This document shows positions 1-7,304 of a stretch of 64,000 nt of DNA, piece by piece. The stretch comes from Carallia brachiata. Taxonomy: Eukaryota > Streptophyta > Magnoliopsida > Malpighiales > Rhizophoraceae. The notes under the pieces were generated by a model that had not been told where the DNA came from, did not search any database, and saw nothing but the letters and a program-made list of their open reading frames with translations. Position numbers and translations under genes: made by a program. The stretch's first letter is position 1; each line of letters begins with the position of its first letter. The stretch is from contig JADCRB010000001.1 in the NCBI GenBank assembly GCA_021464245.1, positions 5,403,186-5,467,185 of the forward strand, in the 5' to 3' direction.

Positions 1-82
1 TAGATGCATGCTCATACTTATGCAATGCACCCTTGGATGATCATGCTTTGTGTAAACATGAGCTACCTTTCTCAGAAAAGGT

Positions 83-391
83 TTAGGCTAATATCCCAAA
101 ACACTCTTTTTGCTTGGAGGCCTTTGAATCAAGTAAAATGTCTAACTTATCCTTTCTTTTATCAAATTTGGAAATGGACACTTGAAGCTTGGATACCTCT
201 TTCTTGAGATAAATGTTTTCGTTCAAGAGTTTCTCAAGTCTCTCTTCAATGTAAACACATTGCAACTCATCATTCTTTATGGTGAGAGACTTGACATCAT
301 TCTTCAAAAAATCATTTTGATATTTCATAAAAGAAATCTCAACATGAAGAACTTTATTCTCAACATGAAGACTCTCACTGTTATTCTTCAT
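83..391 (-). pseudogene. copia gag C-terminal coiled-coil relic
   Basis: An open frame of 102 codons on the minus strand, rich in K, E, L, N and S with heptad-like spacing. It ends in a stretch containing KLDILLDSKASKQ followed by ECFG. Plant Ty1/copia gag proteins carry a long coiled coil ending in a similar K-x-L-x-x-L-L block just before or near the zinc knuckle, so I read this as the gag C-terminal coil of an antisense copia element. It has the same orientation as the UBN2-type gag fragment at about 1540-2340, which would lie upstream of it in the element. The roughly 1.1 kb between them shows no coding continuity, so the gag is broken or interrupted. It could instead be a chance coil in AT-rich DNA. 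Confidence 0.45.
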
Positions 392-439
392 AGAAGAAAT
401 TTGAATGAGGATCCTTGTTCTTTGCAGCCATGTTTTTGA

Positions 440-1540
440 GTTTCTTTTCCATACATACTAATGTATCATATACTCATCTATTAATGATTGATTAGAAGTT
501 ATTTTAATATTAGGAATTACCTTATCATCATGGCCCATGAATGCAATATGGACTCCAAAGTCATTAGAGCCACTTCAGGTGTCACTAGGGTCTTCCAGGT
601 TGCTTTTATATCTTTATTTGGAGCCTTTTTTTTTTTTTCTTCCTTCTTTTCCTTCTTTTTGTTGGTGGGCAATTGGAAGTTATATGATCTGGTTGTTACA
701 ATTGTAACAAATGATTCGTCCTTCTATTGTTCTTCATGGGTTGTTTGAAGTGGTAGATTCAGAAAAAATTTTCAAAGAGACAAACTTTATATGTACAAAT
801 ACAATAACACAAACTAATATATATGATGAAAAGAAAAAATTGTATTAATTACACTAAATAACAACCATTACAAGTAAATTGTAAGGTGTTAATTTTTTTA
901 ATTTTTATACAATCAAATAGATTTTTTTTATATAAGTTATGATTTAATTGTTTAATCACTTATCTCTTACGTGATTGTATAACAGATTTTTTATTATATT
1001 CTTCCAAAAAAATTATTTACTATAATTGTTATAACTAGTAAAATTGAAGTCAATTTTATAAAATTACATGTTTGAATATACAATATGTTTTTAAATATTT
1101 TTTTCCATTTTTATGACAAGTATTACTAATAATTTGTTTCATTAAAAGATAAAGTATTTCAAAACAGAGTGCTAATATGAATATAAAAAAATTATTAAAA
1201 AATTTTAAAAGTAAGTGAAAATAATTTTAGTATATACATTACAAGTAGCTTACCGAAAAGAAAAGAAAAGGAAAAAATGTCAATAAAAGTAAAGAAACTA
1301 GTTTCTTAAAAAAATAGAAAAGTAAAAAAATACATTGAAGAAAGGGGAGGAAAGGGAATGAACCGTGGACTTAGGGGGGTAGCCTCAAACCTGAGGGGGG
1401 AGGGGGGGTGGGGGGCAAGGGTGTCTTCCACTTGGCTTAACTCTAAATTTTGTTATAAATTACCTTGAAAAAAATACATTATCCAAAAATTCAGGGTGGG
1501 CTCATCTACATGTAGATTTGCCAATGGTTGTTTGTTGGAC
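440..1540. other. AT-rich stretch without a recognisable gene
   Basis: Between the two antisense gag fragments I see no coding signal. An 86-codon open frame at 488-748 is dominated by a T-run (Phe/Ser) and is not credible as a gene. From about 760 to 1370 the sequence is A/T-rich with many homopolymer runs. The only striking local feature is the G-run cluster at 1395-1421, annotated separately. Confidence 0.5.
1395..1421 (+). other. G-quadruplex-type G-run cluster
   Basis: Four runs of G (6, 7, 6 and 3) lie within 27 bases, separated by loops A, T and CAA. A fifth run of six G lies about 16 bases upstream, at the 1374-1379 region. This is a textbook intramolecular G4 pattern on the plus strand inside otherwise AT-rich DNA. 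Formation and function are unknown. Confidence 0.6.
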
Positions 1541-2340
1541 AACTTCTTCGCCCTCTATAGTCATGAGGCTCTCTTGATCAATATTGTTGATTCTTCATCA
1601 TCTTCTTAAGTGAATTCATCACCATCTTCTTCATCATCACTTTTTTTTTTGTTATATAGAGGACTCGAAAGCCATTCCTTTATTCCTTTCAACGACCATT
1701 TTGGTGAAGGTCATTTCATGTGTTAAAAGTGATCTGATCAATTGATCCAAGCTAAGTGTACTTAGATCTTCAGACTCCATAATGGCATTTGCTTGGTGTT
1801 CTAAAACTTGGGTAGGGACCTCAGTACCTTCTTCACAAGCTTAGATTCCTCGTTTTTCTTTCCTTGATTCTTCAATAGATTTGTAATATTGATGAATCTA
1901 GTGTACATGTCGGAGATTGTCTCGTTACTCTTCATCTCAAACAACTCATACTCATGTATGAGAAAGTTGATTTTATTGTCTTTGACTTGTAACATGCCCT
2001 CATAAGGAATCAAAAGTCTATCTATATCTCCTTAGCAGTTTTACATGATAATATACGGTTGCACTCATGACTCGTCAAAGGCTGAAAGCACATTCAAGCA
2101 TATATTTTGCCTTGGCATTGAAGGTTAGGTGTTTTTTCTATTCAGTTGTGAGGGTGGTCATAGTTTTGTCACTTGTACCGACTTTAGAAGTGGCTTGGAT
2201 AGGCATTATTCTTTTCTCAACGACTTCTCAAAGGTGGTAGTCATTAGATTGGATAACAGTGATCATTTTTCTTTTAAATATCAAAGAGAATTACATCAAA
2301 TATGGGTGGTCTCAATAAGTTTCCTCCCTTGGTATGGTAC
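1540..2340 (-). pseudogene. Ty1/copia gag (UBN2-type) fragment, antisense
   Basis: On the minus strand the 70-codon frame at 1801-2013 contains FEMKSNETISDMYTRF followed by a Lys-rich segment and ending VLRSLPKF. This matches the core of the plant copia gag domain (UBN2, gag-polypeptide of LTR copia type), where E-S-I-x-D-M-x-T-R-F and L-R-S-L-P are characteristic. Downstream on the minus strand, about 1680-1790, another frame reads LSTLSLDQLIRSLLTHE, the usual following gag block. Stops and frame changes occur on both sides, including the more N-terminal part at about 2020-2340. It is a dead fragment of an antisense element, probably the same one as the coiled coil at 83-391. No LTR was found for it. 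Confidence 0.7.
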
Positions 2341-2359
2341 ATTTCTTTGAAAACTAACT

Positions 2360-4070
2360 TTTTCAAAAAAAAAAAAAAACTAAGAGAGTTTACTTGAGAT
2401 TTCTTTAATTTTTTTATGCTTTGAAACTCTTGCTAAGAAAAGACAACAATAAAATTATAAACTCTGTTGAAAAATAACACAAAGAGGCAAAGAATTTCTT
2501 TTAAAGCTGTCAACAAAACAAATTTCTTTCTCAAAATATATTTTGTGCATTATGTGTTCCATAAGGCCCTACTTGGCTTTGTTATTGCAAATTACTGATT
2601 GCTGTTACTGATTGTTGATTGTTGTTATTTATTGTTATTGCTGATAAATAAAATAAATTATAAAGTTTGGATAAATTAATACTAGCTATTACTGATTAAA
2701 CAATAAAATGAAAATTTAGACATTCTATTTCTATTTCAATTTTAATAGATAATTTTTTTTATTTCTAGTTGGGGCTATCTATTGCTGATTAAACAGTAAA
2801 ATATTTTTATTTAAATATATTTTATATATTTATGAATAAAAATTTTATTAATTTGAATGAAATACAATTGTTTATAAATATTATTATTTTTACAAATATT
2901 ATCTAAAATAGAAATTAGGGTTTTTGAAAAAATATTATTATTTGTACCTTGTACGAGTTTGTACAAACATAAAAAAGAAAAAAAAGGATTATTTATTTAT
3001 GAATAAAATAATATGATTTTATTATTGTTTCACATAAAAACAAATTAAAAAAATCTGTATGTAAGTCTATGAAATTGAAGCTGAGAGAAAATTTCAGTCA
3101 TTATCTCTCTGACATGTGGCGATTTCTCATAAATTCGTAAATCAAAATAATATTCAAATATTTTATAATTATGAAAATTCATATCATAATTATAATTAAG
3201 ATTCATAATTAATATAAATCTAATTATAATCAAATAAAAATTCTATTGATTTATATATTCGTACTTTGACTATAGTTAAATCTTTACAACTATAATTTTT
3301 ATAATAAAATAAAATAATAATAAAAAACTATTTTACGAATCCTCTTTCTGAGAAAAGAAAAAAGATTAAAAAAATCTCTCAAATTTACCCATAATTTTTT
3401 TCTTAAAAGAAAAAAAAAATTAATACTTCCATATTTGTTTTCCTAAAAGGGAAATAGTTCTTTTTATTTTCTTAAAAAAATTTTAAAAAATTCCTAAAAA
3501 ATTAATATTCAAAATTTTAATTTTTTAATTTTCTTTAAATAAAATAAAGTAAAAATAAATTTCTTAAATAATATGATTAAACATGCACGTATGTGTTTTA
3601 CTGATATATTAATAAAAAAAGTGTCCTCGCTGTTGTTGGAGTCAGAGATGGAGTAAAGGTCCGCATTAGTATAAGAGTGTTGTGCAATGGACAATTTGGT
3701 AATATTATATTTACTAGTAGCAACAAATTTCAAAAAGTAGCTTGATGTAACTTTTTCAATCAGTGGCGGTTTGAAAAGTTTATCAGCAACAACAAACTCT
3801 AAACAAAAATTAACCGAACACCGTTATCCCTGCTTTTTAAATTTAAAATGCAAATGTACCATCTACTCTCAAACAAATTAACCAAACACTATTATCCCCA
3901 TTTTTTAAATTTAAAATGCAAATATACTCTCTAAAATATTAAACCAAACAAGATAATAGAAAATTTGCATTTAATGTCTTTTTTGGCAGATGGGAAGTCT
4001 AAACAAGATACGTTGGCAACTTTGAAGATAAAAGAAATTAGGAATTGGATCATAAATGGAAACAATGAAT
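2360..4070. other. AT-rich intergenic DNA with short repeats
   Basis: No gene is supported here. The sequence is strongly A/T-rich with many oligo-A and oligo-T tracts. The segment beginning near 2567 (AAGGCCCTACTTGG followed by TTATT/ACTGATTG repeats) resembles the reverse complement of the end of an insertion at about 21441-22010, which suggests a shared MITE-like family. I could not define both ends here. A direct repeat lies at 3812-3947. Confidence 0.4.
3812..3947 (+). repeat. two-copy 68-bp direct repeat
   Basis: A block starting AACCGAACACCGTTATCCC at 3812 recurs as AACCAAACACTATTATCCC at 3880, each followed by a near-identical TTTTTAAATTTAAAATGCAAAT core. The period is about 68 bp with scattered substitutions. 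It may be the subterminal repeat of an AT-rich DNA transposon; no ends were established. Confidence 0.6.
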
Positions 4071-4080
4071 TTTGGTAAGA

Positions 4081-4343
4081 GATAACATCCATTTAAATCT
4101 TAAATTTTATGAATTTTTAGAATTAAATCTTAAATTTTTAATTTTTTCACTTGAATTCTATCGTTCATATATTTTACAATCAAGTTTTTCTGTCAGTTTA
4201 ACCGTTAAAAATATTTTTGACCTAATAAAGACTTGATTGTAAAATATCTAAAAGATATAGAATCTAATTTAAAAGGTTGAAAGAGTTAAAACACTATTGT
4301 AAAAATTTATAAAAATTTAGAATTTAAATGAGTGCTATGTCAC
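4081..4343. mobile_element. foldback MITE, probable Mutator type
   Basis: The two halves of this 263-bp segment are reverse complements over most of their length. For example, the left CATTTAAATCTTAAATTTT pairs with the right end of the element, and the inner left TTTTACAATCAAGT pairs with ACTTGATTGTAAAA. The flanks TTTGGTAAGA (4071-4080) and TTAGGTAATA (4344-4353) agree at 8 of 10 positions, as expected for a decayed 10-bp target duplication. Such a size fits the Mutator superfamily. There is no coding capacity, so any mobility would have depended on a transposase elsewhere. Confidence 0.6.
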
Positions 4344-4598
4344 TTAGGTAATAAAACTTCCATCTTGGGCAGAAATCTAACCGTCCTTTTAGTTTACACT
4401 AAAGAGCTTGTAATCGGTCCATCTGGTTTACAAATAATATATGTTCTAACTAGATAGTAAGTGTTTATCGATCTTTTTAAATTTCTCAAGCCTTTCATAA
4501 CCTGTTCCTTTTGCAACTGTAAACCAACTGAACTTATTATTGAAATTTAAGAGGTATCAAACCAATCTAGCTTTAAGTTATAGAATCAATTAAATTAG

Positions 4599-4925
4599 TT
4601 TTTTTTTTAATTGGTAAAAAGTGTGCATTATCAGTATATAAGTCATCACACCTATGGATTGAAGCCGGAAGTTACCCATTGACATTTTCATTTAGTTTGC
4701 CATATAGGAAGAACTCATCACACGAGCACTCAAGCATGGCTCTCCATCGCCCATCCAGTGATGGCTGAATTTGAATTCTATAGCTGACCGTCACTAAGTC
4801 CTCAAGCTCTCATTGGAGTAAGGACACCTAGCATATATAGCTAGAGAAGATTGTGTAGCACTGAGATTCGAACTTAGGTTCATTGTGTGGAATGTACGTC
4901 ATCAGTATTCAGGCTATCACTTCAA
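4599..4925 (-). mobile_element. possible tRNA-derived SINE, antisense
   Basis: Read on the minus strand, the segment starts with a tRNA-like head. A possible A box (GATAGCCTGAATACTGATG, about 4892-4915) is followed roughly 35 bases later by a B-box-like AGTTCGAATCT (about 4866-4877). The other end, at 4598-4607 on the plus strand, is a T-run, which would be the 3' A-tail of a minus-strand insertion. This head-to-tail order is typical of plant SINEs. The A box is a weak match and I could not fix target duplications, so it may be a chance B box. Confidence 0.4.
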
Positions 4926-5808
4926 ATGATAATTAAAAAGCTCAAAATAGGCTAAAATAGGATAGTCATCCTACATGACATGCCTTTATTATAGGTTTTG
5001 TGTGCGTGTCTATATATACAACGAGATTTTTAATTTGACTCTTTTTTTTTAGTATAATTTGTTTATATTTTATACTACATAATAAATAAGGTTTACTTAA
5101 TATAAAAACTTAAAAAAATCTATAAAAGTTTGGCTATAAAAAAGGGGAGAGAGACAATTATACAGACTGGAGGTGAGTTCACAAATTTTTTATTATTTTT
5201 TTGTCAAAAAATTTATGATGTATGGCAAGTACAATTTATAAATAATATTTTAAAAAACTATATACACATTTTAAGTTATTTGTCTAAACATTATATCTTA
5301 ATTATATGCGCATTAAATTTTTTTCAAAAAAAAAAAAATTGAGATCCATTACCCGCCTCCTTTGCTTGACTTCCTTTTTTTTTCCTATATATAAATAAAT
5401 ATTGCCAACATTTTAAATATAGATCGTAGTGGGCCAGTGTAGTTACGCATGTGAGAGATTTGGCCGATTGCTTAGGTGGGCAGGGGTTGTATTGCCAGAT
5501 AGTTTCTTCCCCTGTTCCTCAACTGTTAAATATCTATGTTGACCACCTGAAAAAATTCACTAATGGTAATAGTTTTTTTTTAAATTGATTTTATAAAAAT
5601 GTAGGACAAATTTTTTACATATCCCTTTTACTGCATCAAGGCACAAAATGATACATTAGTTTGTGGCCCTAGTTACATACTTTTGTTAATGTGAACGCAT
5701 TAGATTCTAAAAAGCGCAAGTAGCACTCCACCGAGTTATGCCTGTCTTAACTAGCATCCTTCTTATTATGTGAACTATGATGCCTTTCCCACATCAGCCA
5801 CATTTCGC

Positions 5809-5816
5809 TATAAATG
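5809..5816 (+). promoter_or_regulatory. TATA box of VTL-A
   Basis: A CTATAAATGG element lies about 130 bases upstream of the chosen start codon. The same element (CTATAAATAG) sits at the same distance upstream of VTL-C. Transcription would be expected to start about 30 bases downstream, near 5840, leaving a 5' UTR of about 100 bases. The ATG at 5777 lies upstream of this box and cannot be the translation start if this is the promoter. Confidence 0.7.
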
Positions 5817-5941
5817 GAGGGCCCATTGTGGCCCTAAGGGCGTGTGCCTTCCACACTCCCTCAAACAGCTTAATCAATTCTTCTACCAGCTGCCTTTCTT
5901 TCTTCATAATCTCCAAGTTACGTTTCATTTCATTTCCTGAG

Positions 5942-6607
5942 ATGGCTGCTATCGCCAATCTTCAAGAACCAAACCAGGTGCCCGATGCGGCTGCAAACGA
6001 TATCGAGACGCAGCAGACAAACCAGGGTCTAGAGATCGAGGTTGTTGACTACTCCAAAAGGGCGCAGTGGCTTCGTGCCGCCGTGTTGGGTGCAAACGAT
6101 GGGCTACTGTCCACCGCATCTTTGATGATGGGTGTTGGGGCCGTCCGAAAAGATGCCAAGACCATGGCCTTGACCGGGATCGCTGGACTGGTTGGTGGTG
6201 CCTGTAGCATGGCCCTCGGAGAGTTTGTCTCCGTTTACTCCCAATACGACATAGAAATGGCCCAAATGAAGAGAGAGCACAAGGCTAGAAGAATTGACTC
6301 AACTGAGTTTGAGTCCAAAAAAAGGGAGTTGCCAAGCCCACTGCAGGCCGCAGCCGCATCCGCCATGGCCTTTGCTGTGGGAGCACTTATACCGCTTCTT
6401 GGAGCGGCCTTCATAAAGAGTTATGGTGTGCGGGTCGGTGTGGTGGTAGGATTGTCGAGCCTTGCCTTGTTTGCCTTCGGATGGTTAGGCGCAGTTTTGG
6501 GGCGCGCGCCTGTGATTAGATCTTGCCTGAGGGTCTTGATTGGAGGATGGCTTGCCATGGCTGTAACGTATGGCCTCACCAAAGCGATTGGAAGCACTGG
6601 AATTTGA
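5942..6607 (+). CDS. vacuolar iron transporter-like protein (VTL-A)
   Basis: An intronless gene of 221 codons for a CCC1/VIT-family membrane protein of the plant VTL (nodulin-21-like, VIT homolog) subgroup. Members move Fe2+ (and possibly Mn2+) into the vacuole in exchange for protons; that role is family knowledge. The N-terminal ~40 residues are polar and acidic. Five membrane segments can be placed at about 44-66, 76-98, 135-157, 165-187 and 194-216. TM1 holds GANDGLLSTASL with the conserved Asp52; TM2 holds the SMALGEFVSVYSQ block with Met90 and Glu94. The TM2-TM3 loop (about 99-134) is short and lacks the long cytosolic metal-binding domain of true VIT1, as expected of a VTL. I chose ATG 5942, not the in-frame ATG at 5777, because the TATA box lies between them. 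It differs from VTL-C at only residues 195, 200 and 208. Metal specificity cannot be read from the sequence. Confidence 0.93.
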   Translation: MAAIANLQEPNQVPDAAANDIETQQTNQGLEIEVVDYSKRAQWLRAAVLGANDGLLSTASLMMGVGAVRKDAKTMALTGIAGLVGGACSMALGEFVSVYSQYDIEMAQMKREHKARRIDSTEFESKKRELPSPLQAAAASAMAFAVGALIPLLGAAFIKSYGVRVGVVVGLSSLALFAFGWLGAVLGRAPVIRSCLRVLIGGWLAMAVTYGLTKAIGSTGI

Positions 6608-6749
6608 TCCATCCTTGCCTTTTTTTTTGCCTTGCCTTGTTTCTATATATATAGTCAACCATATATATATGTAAGCTTCCCCGAAGATCTTTTTTGTGTG
6701 TCGCTATAAATTCCCTCACCCTTTCCTTTGCAAGTTTAAACAGCCTTAG

Positions 6750-6895
6750 GTATTGATTTTTAATTTCTTGCTTTGTTTGCCCTCAAAGCTGAGGCGATGA
6801 GCAAGTCCTTGTTTATCAGAATTGCCGGTACTGTTAGTTGTTATTTACTTCTTTTTTTTCCTTGGATCCATCTGGCTCTTGTAAAATGAAATAAA
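6750..6895 (+). promoter_or_regulatory. conserved 3' UTR block and poly(A) signal of VTL-A
   Basis: A block containing GATGAGCAAGTC, then AGAATTGCCGGTACTGT, then GGCTCTTGTAAAAT and AATAAA (6890-6895) follows the stop codon by about 145-290 bases. The same ordered block occurs at 10256-10400 and 21208-21365. Its retention in all three units suggests transcribed 3' UTR with a polyadenylation signal, although shared descent alone could explain it. Confidence 0.55.
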
Positions 6896-7165
6896 TAAAT
6901 ATTGCAATGTCATAAAATTATAGTTTCTTTCTTGCGTGACAGGATCTCGAAAAGATCGTGTATAACAGGCTTTATTTTCTTGTTACAAGAATATGTGAAA
7001 GGAATTTTCTTTAAAAAAAGGGAAAAAAAAAAATGAAAGGACTTTAATCCAGCGAATATTTTATAGTAGCGTCCATAAGAATTTACTTATCTTTGAGCAT
7101 GATTTGGAACAACTTTGATGCATCAACTAGGCATAGTTGGGGGTGAGATCTGAAGTTAGAACTAC

Positions 7166-7255
7166 AGATCTTCCCCGAGGGTCTTGGTTGGGGGATGGCT
7201 TACCATGGCTATAATTTATGACCTCACCAAAGCTATTGGAAGCACTGGAATTTGA
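7166..7255 (+). pseudogene. VTL-B: 3' end fragment of a third VTL gene
   Basis: Ninety bases encode, in frame, the last 29 residues and stop of a VTL protein (codons 193-221). They include RVLVGGWL and the exact terminal TKAIGSTGI, followed by the same TGATCCATCCTT after the stop. Compared with VTL-C it has changes at residues 196 (Leu to Pro), 205, 209 and 211. Everything upstream (promoter and codons 1-192) is missing. The sequence immediately 5' is the 3' flank of VTL-A, joined at an AGATCT stretch shared by gene and flank. It cannot make a transporter. Its own 3' flank resumes at 10248 after an insertion. Confidence 0.88.
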
Positions 7256-7304
7256 TCCATCCTTCCCTTGCGTTGTCTTGTCTTGTCTTGTTTCTATATG
7301 TACA

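Larger units (their letters stand above)
5340..7165 (+). repeat. VTL duplication unit A
   Basis: Homology to the unit starting near 19165 begins around GAGATCCATTACCC at 5341. It runs through an upstream block (TAGTGGGCCAGTGTAG, about 5429), the promoter, the CDS and a long 3' flank. The 3' flank matches both 10248-10700 and 21205-22160. Homology stops at 7165, where the sequence switches directly into the 3' end of another VTL gene. The proximal promoter and CDS are far more similar between units than the outer flanks. Confidence 0.85.

Noticed and set aside
488..748. 86-codon frame with a hydrophobic Phe/Ser stretch
   Set aside because: The apparent membrane segment is produced by a T-homopolymer; no family resemblance.
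5777..5941. In-frame N-terminal extension of VTL-A (and 20202-20366 for VTL-C)
   Set aside because: A TATA box lies between the upstream ATG and the downstream ATG in both genes, and the added residues do not resemble VTL N-termini.
6421..6612. Minus-strand frames overlapping the VTL genes (also 7127-7384, 20454-20705, 20910-21092)
   Set aside because: Shadows of the transporter coding sequence or its fragment; no independent coding features.
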